From NCBI GenBank assembly GCA_024104275.1, contig JAGGHK010000003.1, positions 152,609 to 216,608 on the forward strand: a stretch of 64,000 nt of DNA. Direction: 5' to 3'. The position numbers were made by a program, and so were the translations under genes. The notes beneath the pieces were generated by a model. It searched no databases. It saw only the letters and a list, made by a program, of their open reading frames with translations, and was not told the origin of the DNA. Shown piece after piece: positions 9,762 to 20,042 of this stretch (positions within the stretch are counted from its first letter, which is position 1; the number at the start of each line of letters is the position of its first letter). Source of the DNA: Bifidobacterium sp. Lineage in GTDB: Bacteria; Actinomycetota; Actinomycetes; Actinomycetales; Bifidobacteriaceae.

Positions 9762-10970
9762 CTATCCTATACAACTCCGATAAACTGCAAGAAGCTCGTT
9801 CAAATATGATTCCTGAGTCTGATAATGGTTATGATATCTTTCGATGAGTATTGTCTCTTGCAAAGATTGGATGAGCGCATCATCTTCTGATTTGCGAAGT
9901 TGTAACTTTAAAGAATCAATATCCCCAGTCTTAAAAAGAAGACCATCCACACCATCTTTAATGTTTTCAATAACAGAAGTCCGGTCTGATCCAATTACAG
10001 GAATACCCCAACCAAGCATAATCTCTTTAACTGTAAGACCATCGGTTTCATACCATAGAGACGGAAATACACAACAACGTACATCCTGCATATATTCAGA
10101 AAGATGCCGTTTGGACAGCCAACCCACAAACTCAATATTCGGATATTTCCGCGAAAGCTGGTCTATCTGATCACCTGTGCCAATAACTCTGCCAGATAAT
10201 CCTAACTGTGAAACGGCCTCACAGAAAAGTCCTACATCCTTTTCCTGATCGACTCGGCCAAAATAAGCATATACATGATTTGAAGAGCAGTCCACCTTTG
10301 TTATATGCTTACAATCTACAGGGTTGCGAATAACAGTTCCGTATGCTTGTGGTTTGTCTCTGACAATAATATTACGCGCAAATTCAGAAACATGTATAAC
10401 ATACGGGAATTTTTTTGAAAATATAAAATTCTGAATTGCTGTACGAATCAGACGATAAATCTTTTGGGCATAACTTCTTCTATCACAATTGCTTGCTAGA
10501 CATGCCACTGACATAGGTTTTAATAAGCAAATCTTGCAAGTCTTATAATTAAAAAATCCACCATTCGGACAACATAGAAAATAATCATGAGCAGTAAGGA
10601 CTGTCGGTATGTTTATCATTCTCAGTGCGGAGAAGATCGAAGATGACAAAGCCTTTGTCCATGAATGGATATGAGCAATCTGGATATCGGGATTGTCCCT
10701 GATGCATTCAAGCAACATCTTCTTTGCATACCAGTTATACAAACCCATCGCAGCACCCTTAATCCGACTTGGATTATCAAAGAAAAGAGGCTGTTTGGTG
10801 AGCACAAGATGGATATTCCGATTGCTCAAAAGCGACTCATCAGCCTTACTGCCAGCTGCAAAAAAAATGACCTCATGCCCAGCATCAGCAAGAATCCTGG
10901 CAGTCATAATAGCAACAGATGCAGCACCGCCAATTATTGTCGCCGTATCATTAACAATCAGTATTTTCAT
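9762..10970 (-). CDS. GT4-family glycosyltransferase
   Basis: 402 residues with the GT-B arrangement. The N-terminal domain starts MKILIVNDTATIIGGAASVA and contains AHIHSWTKALSS and LTAHDYFLCCPNGGFF. The C-terminal donor domain contains YFGRVDQEKDVGLF, VIGTGDQIDQL and the E-x7-E type region around WYETDGLTVKEIMLG, typical of GT4 retaining transferases. A cysteine cluster (CKICLLKP...CLASNC) in the N-domain is seen in GT4 enzymes of this subgroup. It would add a sugar to the lipid-linked oligosaccharide in the cytoplasm. It is encoded on the minus strand with the downstream broken acyltransferases and the upstream GT2 gene. Confidence 0.87.
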   Translation of the reverse strand: MKILIVNDTATIIGGAASVAIMTARILADAGHEVIFFAAGSKADESLLSNRNIHLVLTKQPLFFDNPSRIKGAAMGLYNWYAKKMLLECIRDNPDIQIAHIHSWTKALSSSIFSALRMINIPTVLTAHDYFLCCPNGGFFNYKTCKICLLKPMSVACLASNCDRRSYAQKIYRLIRTAIQNFIFSKKFPYVIHVSEFARNIIVRDKPQAYGTVIRNPVDCKHITKVDCSSNHVYAYFGRVDQEKDVGLFCEAVSQLGLSGRVIGTGDQIDQLSRKYPNIEFVGWLSKRHLSEYMQDVRCCVFPSLWYETDGLTVKEIMLGWGIPVIGSDRTSVIENIKDGVDGLLFKTGDIDSLKLQLRKSEDDALIQSLQETILIERYHNHYQTQESYLNELLAVYRSCIG

Positions 10971-11051
10971 TCCCCATCCCGAATTTCTGACACCATCATC
11001 CTATCCAACACAAAATCAAGACAGCAAGTTATATCGACAACACTGCTAAAT

Positions 11052-11960
11052 TCATTTTAGCCTGTGTACCGATTGGATTCTCCCAATTCGATTACCCAGA
11101 AGCCGTGCCATACAGTCGAACCCAAACCGCAGAATCTCTGTATATTCTCTTTCCTTTAGGAGATGACTGACGACGAAGCTCAACATCCTTTTGCCTTCGC
11201 CTAATTCGGAGGCATATCCCAACACCTTTTGATTGTGCTGCAAGAAACGACCGATCTCCTTATTGCGATGAAACTGCTGACGCAAGGAAAAATTATGCGA
11301 ATGGTACACTTTCGCGTCTGCTACATATGCAACACCATAACCGTTGTTGATACATTTCGCTGCCAGTAGCATATCCTCATTCGTATTGCATCTTCCAAAA
11401 CCTCCAAGTCGTAGATAAATATCCCTTCGATATGCACTGCATACGTCAGAATTGAAGTAGGTCTTAATTCCTAAGCGGTCTATGTCGGACTTAGTACGGA
11501 CAAAAGATGTTGCTGAGTAATTGAATTCCCTCACTAACTGCTCACTGCGCCGCGCATCCGACTTGGGAATCTGGCGGCCTGAAGCTATCGCAATATTCGA
11601 ATCATGAATCAATGGAGCCGTGATTTTTTCGATGTAAGCGTTATCCACCGGAAGTGCATCTTGAGTCAAGAACAGCACATAATCAAAAGGCAATTCAAGC
11701 ACAGCTTTGTGCCTAGTTAATCCGTGGTTGAATTCCTTTCGAGGAATCACACGCACCGTCGCCCCGTACATTTTAGCCTTGACTACAGTATCGTCATCGG
11801 AACTCGAATCAACAACTAGCACTTCATCTGGTTTTATGGACTGACTATTGAGCGATTTGAGTAAATCCACAATCGACGAAGCTGCATTCAGCGTAGGTAT
11901 GACAACACCAACTGAAATACAGTGTGTCTTTGCATCGTGCATGTCAGTCCTCAACTTCAA
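11052..11960 (-). CDS. GT2-family glycosyltransferase (rhamnosyltransferase type)
   Basis: 302 residues. VGVVIPTLNAASSIVDLL is the GT-A start, DEVLVVDSSSDDDT the nucleotide-binding strand, and FNHGLTRHKAV plus LFLTQDALP the segment used by rhamnosyltransferases, with the QDA metal site. FGRCNTNEDMLLAAKCI follows as the catalytic region. The first ATG (MKLRTDMHDAKTH) is used; M7 is an alternative. It lies 81 bp upstream of the GT4 gene on the same strand. The acceptor is unknown. Divergence from the plus-strand GT2 pair suggests a different sugar step. Confidence 0.85.
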   Translation of the reverse strand: MKLRTDMHDAKTHCISVGVVIPTLNAASSIVDLLKSLNSQSIKPDEVLVVDSSSDDDTVVKAKMYGATVRVIPRKEFNHGLTRHKAVLELPFDYVLFLTQDALPVDNAYIEKITAPLIHDSNIAIASGRQIPKSDARRSEQLVREFNYSATSFVRTKSDIDRLGIKTYFNSDVCSAYRRDIYLRLGGFGRCNTNEDMLLAAKCINNGYGVAYVADAKVYHSHNFSLRQQFHRNKEIGRFLQHNQKVLGYASELGEGKRMLSFVVSHLLKEREYTEILRFGFDCMARLLGNRIGRIQSVHRLK

Positions 11961-12004
11961 ACCTATCGATTTCCTTCAATCATCAACGATATTCTATCCT
12001 GCCG

Positions 12005-13834
12005 TCAGTAATTGACTCGAGTAATGCCAGGATCCTCCCAGCCCATTGGCGACTGATCAAGAGCAAGACCTGTCGCTGCCTTGGAAGAAGTCGTGACATC
12101 AAATGAAAAGGTCACTGTATCCCCTGGCGCAATCTGCACTACATTGGCATATAAAGAGACACCATTCAAGGTATTATTGGGCTTTCTGGAATCTTTACCA
12201 TTCACAGATACCTCACCGAGTGAACCTCCCGCCGGAGCATAGATAAGCACCTTTTCAATTGGCATTCCCTTCGGAGGGATACCACCTCTGACATAGTCAG
12301 GAGTCGAGGCAAGTTCCTGGTTCGTCATTGTATTGGTCATGGAATAATCAACATGATAAGTTTGCGTACCGTTGGTACCACCGCCGGTTTTGGTAATCTT
12401 TGAAGTCCTATGAACATACCAGTCTAATTTCGACGCCACTTGTTCATTGACATATAGCCCAACTGTTGGTTTCTCCTCATCATTAGGAGTATGCGCAGCC
12501 ACACCAGATTCTTCAAATTGTTGCTCAACTTGACCATCGAAAGCATAAGCAGATACATGGCGCTGCTGGCCCATACTCGACGTTAGCTGAACAAGTGCAA
12601 TCATCTTGTTGACATTCAAATTCGAGAAAATGCTCGATACACTTTGTTCGGCGACAGTACCAAAAACAACATCCTGAACCATAGGATTACTATACTGTTT
12701 GTAAATCCCATTAAGTAAAAACTCTGCAGTGTTGTTTCCATCAAGCTCCTGTCCACTAGGTAGTTTCACATTATTACCACTGGTTCTAATGAGTGCTTGA
12801 AGGAACACAGGATCCATGGTGATGACACCATCAATTGGTTGTTTTTTGCCCCATGGCGTCTTAGTCCAAATCTTCTGCGTCATCTGGGCTATACGCGCAG
12901 TGTCCGGAGAAGCACTGATATCACGTATATCCATTGACATCGGTTCCGGTCCCCAATCGGTAAACGTTGCTTTTTCATCCGGGGTTGGCCCGCCTTGGCC
13001 GTAAGGTATATATTCCGCATTCGATTTAAAGTCACCGATATTGATTTTGCCCTGATCAGTTTTCATTACTCCAATAGAACCAATCAATCCACCTGATGAA
13101 CGCGCCTCAGAGGTGGTCATTGATAATACCAAATAGTTTTGTGGTTTATCAGCTCCCAAAAATTGTGGAAGAATCTGTATCGTTCCGGAAATCTGATCAA
13201 CTTTCTGAGCCAAACCAGACAATTTGGCATCTGTCTGAGTGTAAGCCTTCGAGACTTGGCTGATTTTAGCCTTATCCGCAGGTAATTTCTGGAAAGCGGC
13301 AACCTGAGATTTCAATGACTCATCTGCAGCCTTCATTTGTGGTTGCGCCTGAAGAATCGGCTGCAGGTTTATCTGGCCATTACCTTCGCTGAGCTGAGCA
13401 CCTTTGAGATTGTTGACCACATTAAGAAACTGCGGAACCGAATCATGCGTGATTCCATCGACGGCTGAAGTCATGCCCTGCACCGTCTTGATGTCGTTGC
13501 CGATATATGGGGCTTTGGCAGCCAGGTTCCAGAGCTTGCCGTGTGCAATGTCATTGGCCCGCTGGGTTTCGCTTTGCACTTGCGGTATTTTCTGCGAAAC
13601 CTGATCAAGAGAGTTGAGATCATTAGTGCCCGAGAAACCACTGAGCATGGTTACGGCGTTCTGCTCGTGCGCCTTTACCTCTTTGGCCTGACCATACATG
13701 GTCTTGGCTGCGTACGCCCCGACCCCTGCCATCGCAAGCAACAGCACGAATATGACCAGCAGCACCCATGGCCAGACGTGACGCCGACGCATAGGCCTCG
13801 TGGCCGCCAGATGCCTACCTTGTGGTTGACGCAT
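12005..13834 (-). CDS. DUF4012 domain membrane-anchored protein of the exopolysaccharide locus
   Basis: 609 residues. A basic N-terminus (MRRRHVWPW) leads into one membrane helix at about residues 18-42 (VLLVIFVLLLAMAGVGAYAA), and the rest is extracellular. The segment QNYLVLSMTTSEARSSGGLIGSIGVMKTDQG is the hallmark of DUF4012, found in actinobacterial polysaccharide clusters. The function is not established; a role in wall attachment or assembly of surface polymer, analogous to LytR-CpsA-Psr proteins, is inference. A good GAAGGGAAG ribosome site precedes ATG 13834. It is divergent from the priming transferase, sharing a 250-bp promoter region. Confidence 0.85.
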   Translation of the reverse strand: MRQPQGRHLAATRPMRRRHVWPWVLLVIFVLLLAMAGVGAYAAKTMYGQAKEVKAHEQNAVTMLSGFSGTNDLNSLDQVSQKIPQVQSETQRANDIAHGKLWNLAAKAPYIGNDIKTVQGMTSAVDGITHDSVPQFLNVVNNLKGAQLSEGNGQINLQPILQAQPQMKAADESLKSQVAAFQKLPADKAKISQVSKAYTQTDAKLSGLAQKVDQISGTIQILPQFLGADKPQNYLVLSMTTSEARSSGGLIGSIGVMKTDQGKINIGDFKSNAEYIPYGQGGPTPDEKATFTDWGPEPMSMDIRDISASPDTARIAQMTQKIWTKTPWGKKQPIDGVITMDPVFLQALIRTSGNNVKLPSGQELDGNNTAEFLLNGIYKQYSNPMVQDVVFGTVAEQSVSSIFSNLNVNKMIALVQLTSSMGQQRHVSAYAFDGQVEQQFEESGVAAHTPNDEEKPTVGLYVNEQVASKLDWYVHRTSKITKTGGGTNGTQTYHVDYSMTNTMTNQELASTPDYVRGGIPPKGMPIEKVLIYAPAGGSLGEVSVNGKDSRKPNNTLNGVSLYANVVQIAPGDTVTFSFDVTTSSKAATGLALDQSPMGWEDPGITRVNY

Positions 13835-14087
13835 GAAACTTCCCTTCGCCGATATAACAATGAACCATTATGCACTACCACCGTGGATTTCACGGCTTTC
13901 GCGCAAATTCTGCACAGATTCGGTATAAGTAGAAGGCAATGGCAAAGATGTTAAATATCAAAATAATAGGATAGTTATGCAATATAACTCGACAAACACA
14001 CGCCGAAGAGAAGCACAGAACAGGCTTCTTTGCCTATGCGTTATGTATTATTGTGTGAGGGTTTTATACGACAGAAGAGGTTACATC

Positions 14088-15827
14088 GTGGCACAGAGAG
14101 TTGAGTCAGGTCAGATTCTACAGACCCCTGACGCCACTCATCTTGACGATAAAACCCTAAAAATTGATCAAGATTCACAGCCACTCTTCTCAGATACACA
14201 CAAGAAACGCACTGCTTCCTCACGCCCTCATCGCGGAGACGAATCCATAGGCAACAGTTTCTTCGACGGTTCCTATTTTCTTTCGGACAGCAAAGGCAAA
14301 TTCCACTCCAAAGCCACCGAATCCAACCATCAGCTGCTGAGCTATTCCATCCCCAAGTGGAGTCTCGTCTTCAACGCAACTCTTATCGTACTCGACGTCG
14401 TTGTAACACTTTTGGCGACGGCTATCGTGCTGTTCTTTGATACAGATGCCTACGCGAATTTGCAAGGCTACGGGCCCAGCCCGAAACGCCTCAACGAATT
14501 CCTCATCCTTATCTGCATCGCATGGCTGGTGAGCCTCGCCTCTCAGCACATCTACCACCGCCACGCCATGGGCGAAGGTTATGAGCTTTATAGCAAGATT
14601 CTCAACGCGACGCTGGTCGATTTCGTCATTATCTGCATGTTCAGCTATATCTTCAAGCTCGACATCCCGCGTTCTCTGACCATTTTCATACCGCTGTGTT
14701 CGTGCGTTCTGGAATTGCTGGAACGCTGGATCATGCGTCGTTCGTTGCACCGGCACCGCCGCAATGACACCTATATGTATGGCACCGTGATCGTCGGCTC
14801 CCCCGAAGGAATCCACAAGGTCATCGCACAGCTCAGGGAAAATCCCGGCATGGGTTACCAGCCTACCGCCGTCTGCCCCGTGGTCTCGGTCTCCGAAAGC
14901 GTCGGAAACCAGAATTCACCCGATGCCCAGCAGCTCGTTTCGGTGCCGTTCAGCGCCACCTGCCCCGAGGAAAAGAACCTGCGCATATTGCCGATGGACT
15001 CCCACCTACCGCAAAAGGCAAAGGAGCTCGGCTCCCAAGCCATTCTTATCGCCGACGTAATGTCACGCTATTCCGAGACCATGCGCACCTTCTCCTTGGC
15101 CGTCGAATCCATGGGCATCGAGCTCGCGTTCATGGCCAACGTCGCCGACATCGCATCCTCGCAACTTCATCTGCGCAGCAACCCCTCGATGCCGATGCTC
15201 ACTGCTCGTCTTCCCCAGTATTCGACATTGACCAGGGTACTCAAACGCGCGTTCGACATCGTCGGTTCCACCATCGCCATCATCCTTTCCTCGCCCGTTA
15301 TGGCGTTTGTCGCCATCCGCGTTAAGGCTCAGGACGGTGGCCCGGTCATGTATTCCCAGCAACGCATCGGCCTTTACGGCAAGCCGTTCACGCTCTACAA
15401 ATTCCGTTCGATGCGCGTAAACGCAGACAAATACGACGAAGAAGTGGCCGAGGAAACCGGCAACGCGCACGGTATTCTTTTCAAAGCCGAAGACGACCCA
15501 CGCATCACCAAGTTCGGCCATTTCATCCGCAAGACCTCACTTGACGAATTCCCGCAGTTCTTCAACGTGTTCAAAGGCGATATGAGTCTCGTCGGCCCCC
15601 GTCCGCAGCAGCAGTACGAGGTGGACCAATACGGCTCGCTTTATTCCGCACGTCTGCTGGTCAAGCCGGGCATCACCGGCCCTTGGCAAATTTCCGGGCG
15701 CAACGCACTGAGCCAGGAGGAAAGCGAACAGCTCGACATCTTGTACGTCGAGAACTGGTCCTTCACCGGCGATATCGCCATTCTGCTCAAAACCGTGATG
15801 GCCGTTTTCCACGGCACCGGCGTGTGA
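14088..15827 (+). CDS. priming sugar-phosphate transferase (polyprenyl glycosylphosphotransferase)
   Basis: 579 residues from GTG 14088, chosen because AGAGG lies 7 bases before it; an in-frame ATG at 13977 adds 37 non-conserved residues. Four N-terminal membrane helices and a nucleotide-binding-like middle are followed by the bacterial sugar transferase domain. This has [51 protein letters not shown]-like ([19 protein letters not shown]) and [16 protein letters not shown], with the [14 protein letters not shown] end. It transfers a hexose-1-phosphate (glucose or galactose type) from UDP-sugar to undecaprenyl phosphate, starting each repeat unit. It anchors the right border of the polysaccharide locus. 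Confidence 0.93.
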   Translation: MAQRVESGQILQTPDATHLDDKTLKIDQDSQPLFSDTHKKRTASSRPHRGDESIGNSFFDGSYFLSDSKGKFHSKATESNHQLLSYSIPKWSLVFNATLIVLDVVVTLLATAIVLFFDTDAYANLQGYGPSPKRLNEFLILICIAWLVSLASQHIYHRHAMGEGYELYSKILNATLVDFVIICMFSYIFKLDIPRSLTIFIPLCSCVLELLERWIMRRSLHRHRRNDTYMYGTVIVGSPEGIHKVIAQLRENPGMGYQPTAVCPVVSVSESVGNQNSPDAQQLVSVPFSATCPEEKNLRILPMDSHLPQKAKELGSQAILIADVMSRYSETMRTFSLAVESMGIELAFMANVADIASSQLHLRSNPSMPMLTARLPQYSTLTRVLKRAFDIVGSTIAIILSSPVMAFVAIRVKAQDGGPVMYSQQRIGLYGKPFTLYKFRSMRVNADKYDEEVAEETGNAHGILFKAEDDPRITKFGHFIRKTSLDEFPQFFNVFKGDMSLVGPRPQQQYEVDQYGSLYSARLLVKPGITGPWQISGRNALSQEESEQLDILYVENWSFTGDIAILLKTVMAVFHGTGV

Positions 15828-16179
15828 CACTCGCTGCTCGCAGTTTTCTTGATCAGATGCTTTCGATAATATGACAATCACTGCCATAAGCGTGAAGCAC
15901 TTCCCTTCCTCCCAAGTCTCATATTTTTCTGCCCGCGACGCGTAATACTTACACGCGCCTTGCGATGCAACGCTGCTTGCGTCCGATGTACGACACCGGC
16001 GTTTCCAACCATCCGGCTGATGGTGTAATCTGTACCGAGTTGATAAGCGGTAAGCAGCGGCAAAATGAAGCTCTTTTCCCTGGAGTCATAATTGAATGCT
16101 TTGAATTTTGGATATAGTGGAATACGTATGCGGGTAGTAATAATGAAATTTCAGCGCAGCAAAGAAGGAGTGACCGATC
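15828..16179 (+). other. intergenic stretch with the likely MFS promoter, no gene seen
   Basis: 352 bases between the priming transferase and the MFS gene. I see no convincing coding frame; the long minus-strand frame reaching into it is an antisense shadow of the MFS gene. An AT-rich patch at 16090-16150 (TTGAAT then TATAGT with short spacing) may hold the MFS promoter, and AAGGAG at 16166-16171 is its ribosome site. No clear terminator follows the priming transferase. Confidence 0.4.
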
Positions 16180-17958
16180 GTGACTGATCCGGCGCAAGCA
16201 CCAGCAAAATCTCCCTCCAAGCCATCCCTGTCGAAAGCCCTCACCAAAGAGGAATCGTACGTCGACGGTCACCTGAGCCACGCGGCCTTCGTTTCCATCG
16301 CCATCCTCACCTTCATCACCTTCATCGGCAACTTCACCCAGCTGCAGCTGAGCGCCGCGCTGCCGACCATCGTCCACGAGTTCAACATCAACGTGACCAC
16401 CGGCCAGTGGCTCACCTCGGTCATCCAGCTCGTTCAGGGCGTCATGGTGCCACTCACCGCCTACCTCACCCGCCGCTTCTCCACCCGCCAGATCGTCATC
16501 ACTTCCATGACCATCTTCACGCTGGGCTCGGTGCTGGCCTGGTTCGGCCCCACCTTCATCCTCGTGCTCGCCGGGCGTACGCTCGAAGCCATCGGCTCCG
16601 GCGTAATGTGGCCGGTGCTGCAGATCATCGTCTTCTCGGTCTACCCGATGTCCAAGCGCGGCATGGCCATGGGCACCGTGGGCGTGGCCATGAGCGTCGC
16701 CCCCGCCATCGGCCCGACCTTCGGCGGCTGGCAGACCGATGCCAAAGGCTGGCGTTCCATTTTTGTCTCGTTGACCATCGTCGGTGCGATTGCGCTGGTG
16801 CTGGCCATCTTCTTCCTTCATAACTTCGGCGAGCGCGACAGCGAGGTCAAAGCGGACTTCTTCTCGGTGTGCCTCTCCGTCATCGGTTTCGGCGGATTGC
16901 TCTTCGGTTTCACCAACATCGAGGCCTACGCGTTCACGGCTCCGGTGGTCTGGCTGCCGATGGCCGTCGGTCTGGTCGGCATCGTCTGGTTCGTCACCCG
17001 CCAGCTCAAGGGCGCCAAGCGCTACAAGGCCCAGCTCAGGGAACTTCTTGCCGGTCTTGAAGAAAACGAGCATCTGCAGGAAGAAGCGAACCGCCCTCAG
17101 AACGTGGCCGAGCTTCGTGCCGCCATCAAGCGTCTGCGCGCCGACCCCGATGCCGCCGCCAAGCTTGAGGAACATTTCAAGACACCCAAGGTGCGCGAGC
17201 AGATCGAGAAGATTCGCAGACTGCAGCCGCCGCTGCTTGATCTCACCGTGCTCAAGAACAAGAACTTCCGTGTCGGCACCATCACCGCCGCCATGAGCTT
17301 CTTCGCCTTCAGCTCCATCACCGTCATCATTCCGCTCTTCATCCAGAACGACCGCGGCTATTCCGCCACGATTTCCGGCCTCGTGATGCTTCCCGGCGCG
17401 CTCGGTCAGTGCATCTCGCAGTTCGGAGGCGGACGTCTGCTTGACCGGTTCGGTGCGCGTCCGGTGGCGTTGCTCGGCTCCTTCACTTTGATGACGGGCA
17501 CCATCATGATGAGCTTCATCGGGATGGGTGTGCCGATCTGGTGGGTCTCGATCTGCCAGTTCATCCGCCAGATTGGCATGGGTTTCGTCCTGATGCCGAT
17601 TACGACGTGGTCGCTTAACTGCCTTACTCCCGGAAGCGTTTCCGCAGGTTCCGCCGTCACCAACACGGTCCGTCAGATATCCGGAGCCATCGGCGCGCCG
17701 GTTCTGGTCATCCTGATGGAGGAATTCACCAAGGTGTTCAGGCCTTTGATGGGTTCCCGTCATAATGCCGCCATCCTCGCCAACGTCTGGGGCATCAGGA
17801 TGTCGCTGATCATCAGCTCAGTCATCGCCCTCGGCATGGTCCTGCTCGTCCTGTTCGGCGTGCGCGGCCAAGGCGCCGGATCCGCCCGCGACCTCGCCAA
17901 CCGCACCCTGCGTCACGTCCGCGTCCCCCGCTTCCATGCACACAAGCAGGCAGAATAG
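16180..17958 (+). CDS. MFS drug/solute exporter, DHA2 type
   Basis: 592 residues starting at GTG 16180 behind AAGGAGTGACC. A hydrophilic N-terminus of about 37 residues is followed by membrane helices. GQWLTSVIQLVQGVMVPLTA is the DHA2 'motif' of helices 1-2 and GRTLEAIGSGVMWPVLQ follows. GVAMSVAPAIGPTFGGW is motif C, the antiporter signature in helix 5. A charged cytoplasmic insert (about residues 285-355) is alpha-helical with many Glu/Lys/Arg and divides the halves. This predicts a proton-driven efflux pump with about 14 helices. It is a single gene, with the hairpin at 17985 after it. The substrate is unknown. Confidence 0.9.
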   Translation: MTDPAQAPAKSPSKPSLSKALTKEESYVDGHLSHAAFVSIAILTFITFIGNFTQLQLSAALPTIVHEFNINVTTGQWLTSVIQLVQGVMVPLTAYLTRRFSTRQIVITSMTIFTLGSVLAWFGPTFILVLAGRTLEAIGSGVMWPVLQIIVFSVYPMSKRGMAMGTVGVAMSVAPAIGPTFGGWQTDAKGWRSIFVSLTIVGAIALVLAIFFLHNFGERDSEVKADFFSVCLSVIGFGGLLFGFTNIEAYAFTAPVVWLPMAVGLVGIVWFVTRQLKGAKRYKAQLRELLAGLEENEHLQEEANRPQNVAELRAAIKRLRADPDAAAKLEEHFKTPKVREQIEKIRRLQPPLLDLTVLKNKNFRVGTITAAMSFFAFSSITVIIPLFIQNDRGYSATISGLVMLPGALGQCISQFGGGRLLDRFGARPVALLGSFTLMTGTIMMSFIGMGVPIWWVSICQFIRQIGMGFVLMPITTWSLNCLTPGSVSAGSAVTNTVRQISGAIGAPVLVILMEEFTKVFRPLMGSRHNAAILANVWGIRMSLIISSVIALGMVLLVLFGVRGQGAGSARDLANRTLRHVRVPRFHAHKQAE

Positions 17959-17984
17959 CGGCAGCTTTATTTTGCGATTTTGCC

Positions 17985-18031
17985 AAAGCGCCGATGCACG
18001 TCTTGAATTCGGAGATGAGCATCGGCGCTTT
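17985..18031 (+). terminator. hairpin terminator after the MFS gene
   Basis: Perfect 12-bp inverted repeat AAAGCGCCGATG (17985-17996) with its complement at 18020-18031, 27 bases downstream of the MFS stop. The following TTCGTATCCTT is only moderately T-rich, so termination strength is uncertain. Confidence 0.6.
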
Positions 18032-18217
18032 CGTATCCTTAAGTGTCATATAGCCTTAAGTAAGAACAACTAGCGCTATCGGCATCCAAATTTTTCCCTT
18101 AGCCCAGAACGATTCAAACTATCCTCAGCACTATCTTTCCCCCGCATCGATCCGCCTCAAGCACTTCTCGTAGGTTGCGGCTCATACCAAAATTCATGAA
18201 AATAATTGACATTGGTG

Positions 18218-19036
18218 TCACTGCTTCGGGATCTGCTGGGCAGGACAGGTTCGCAGGACCTTGGAGATGGCCTGCTTTTCGGGGGTGGTTACGGTGAGGT
18301 TGTATTTTCGTTTGACACCGACCTGACGGGCAACGTAGGCACAGCGAAACTTGCGATTGGCCGGGAGCCAATAGGCGGCGGAGGCGGAACCCTTCTGCTG
18401 GTTGGCGGGGCCATCAACGGCCAGCAGGTTGTAGGCATCATTGCCATATTGCTGTTTGGTTGTCGCATCCCACTTGCTCGCACCCGACTGCCATGCGTTC
18501 TCAAGCGCAACCACATGGTCGATCTGCACCGCCGCGCTCGTCTGCTTGCCGCGCACGAAACGGATGGATTTGCCGGTATACGGCTCCTTCAAAGCGCCGG
18601 CCTTGACCTGGCAGCCGCTTGGAGCTTTGTATCTGATGGCCGTCATATCGCGCTTCAAGATATCATCGCGGATGGTGCAGCCGTCGCCATCGTCGTCGGT
18701 GGTGTTGTAGCCGAACGAATCACGGTCGTAGCCACGTGTGCTCGGATGGTCGTCGACGGGAAGCGTCGCCAATGCCTGCGCCACAGGGCCAGTCGCCACA
18801 TACTGTCCGGTCATCTGAGCGAGCGGTCTGCTTACCTTCGGCAAGACCAAACCGGTTGCGACCCCAATAAGGCACGCCGCCACCAGCAAAATCAGGAATC
18901 TTGTGAGCAGACTGTCAAAGTTAATCCACCGCCGCCGAAAATGGGCCCTGCTACCCCGTCTGCCGTCTCTAATAGCCCAATGGTCGTAGTTATTGGGCCG
19001 CTGCCGAATCGTCTCTCTAGTGTGCCAAATCATCAC
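18218..19036 (-). CDS. membrane-anchored HNH-type nuclease (DUF1524/GmrSD C-like)
   Basis: 272 residues with a short basic cytoplasmic head and one membrane helix at about residues 44-66 (LLTRFLILLVAACLIGVATG). The outside domain contains DRDSFGYNTTDDDGDGC, QIDHVVALENAW (the DH catalytic pair), NDAYNLLAVDGPANQQKG and a final CAYVARQV...CPA, matching secreted HNH endonucleases of actinobacteria. It probably degrades DNA outside the cell or at the envelope, for example for nutrient use. AGGAGAAAC precedes the GTG-ATG start; either codon may be used. It is convergent with the MFS gene and stands alone. Confidence 0.85.
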   Translation of the reverse strand: MMIWHTRETIRQRPNNYDHWAIRDGRRGSRAHFRRRWINFDSLLTRFLILLVAACLIGVATGLVLPKVSRPLAQMTGQYVATGPVAQALATLPVDDHPSTRGYDRDSFGYNTTDDDGDGCTIRDDILKRDMTAIRYKAPSGCQVKAGALKEPYTGKSIRFVRGKQTSAAVQIDHVVALENAWQSGASKWDATTKQQYGNDAYNLLAVDGPANQQKGSASAAYWLPANRKFRCAYVARQVGVKRKYNLTVTTPEKQAISKVLRTCPAQQIPKQ

Positions 19037-19242
19037 GTTTCTCCTGTACTATTTTCTGATATCTTCTATTGCATAAAATATGCAACGGAGCTATCGTGCT
19101 ACCGGTGATTTAAGGAATATAAAAAACCAAAGGGAAAAGCAAACGCAAGAGGCCAATTCAAGGAAAAATCAAGATTTCTTGATATTGCGTTTTAGGGAAT
19201 TATGTCAATAAATAAAAATCAAGATAGGCAAAGCCTGCCTCG

Positions 19243-19289
19243 CAAAACAAAAGTTGCTCGGTACCTCTTTGCAAGGTACCGGGCAACTT
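19243..19289 (-). terminator. rho-independent terminator of the rplK-rplA operon
   Basis: On the minus strand AAGTTGCCCGGTACC pairs with GGTACCGAGCAACTT (one mismatch) around a 9-base loop, followed by TTGTTTTG. It sits 44 bases past the rplA stop. This is the clearest intrinsic terminator in the region. Confidence 0.88.
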
Positions 19290-19332
19290 GTTGAATCAAC
19301 TACGCTTTACGCAGTTAGACGCTTCACACGCT

Positions 19333-20028
19333 TCAGGAAAGCGGGGCGAGGTCCAGCGGAACGCCGGGGCCCATCGTCGAGGTGAGCGTCGCCTTGGAGA
19401 TGTAGCGGCCCTTCACAGTGGAAGGACGCAGACGCTTAATCTCCGCAGCCACGGCCTGGAAGTTCTCTTCCAGAGCCTTCTGATCGAAGGACTTCTTGCC
19501 GATGATGAACGACAGGTTGCCGTTCTTGTCGACGCGGAACTCGATCTTGCCTCCCTTGATGTCCTTGACCGCCTTGGCCACGTCCATGGTCACGGTGCCG
19601 GTCTTCGGGTTCGGCATGAGGCCACGGGGGCCGAGCACGCGGCCCAAACGACCGACCTTGCCCATCATGTCGGGAGTGGCGACCACGGCATCGAAGTCGA
19701 GGAAGCCGCCCTGCACCTTGGCGACCATGTCGTCATCACCGACCAAATCGGCGCCGGCTTCAGCGGCCTCAGTAGCCTTCGGACCACGTGCGAACACGAG
19801 GACCGTTGCGGTCTTACCGGTGCCGTTGGGCAGGTTGACCACGCCACGGACCAGCTGGTCCGCCTTGCGCGGGTCGACACCCAAGCGGTAGGTGGCTTCG
19901 ATGGTCTCATCGAAACCGCGCTCGGGCATGCTCTTCAGCAGTGCGATAGCCTCGGAAGCGGTGTACAGATTGCTGCCGTCGACCTTTTCGGCCGATTCAC
20001 GATATTTCTTAGAATGCTTGTTAGCCAT
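19333..20028 (-). CDS. rplA: 50S ribosomal protein L1
   Basis: 231 residues, the normal L1 length. It has the N-terminal [22 protein letters not shown], the RNA-binding [24 protein letters not shown], and the signature [20 protein letters not shown] with [18 protein letters not shown]1 forms the mobile stalk at the ribosomal E site and, in many bacteria, represses its own operon by binding the mRNA leader. It is 14 bases downstream of rplK and is followed by a strong terminator. Confidence 0.98.
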   Translation of the reverse strand: MANKHSKKYRESAEKVDGSNLYTASEAIALLKSMPERGFDETIEATYRLGVDPRKADQLVRGVVNLPNGTGKTATVLVFARGPKATEAAEAGADLVGDDDMVAKVQGGFLDFDAVVATPDMMGKVGRLGRVLGPRGLMPNPKTGTVTMDVAKAVKDIKGGKIEFRVDKNGNLSFIIGKKSFDQKALEENFQAVAAEIKRLRPSTVKGRYISKATLTSTMGPGVPLDLAPLS

Positions 20029-20042
20029 CTGTCTATCCTCCC

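Noticed and set aside
15949-17763. Long minus-strand open frame of about 604 codons
   Set aside because: Antisense of the MFS gene; low-complexity Asp/Gly/His/Arg content typical of the mirror of a high-GC gene, no ribosome site.
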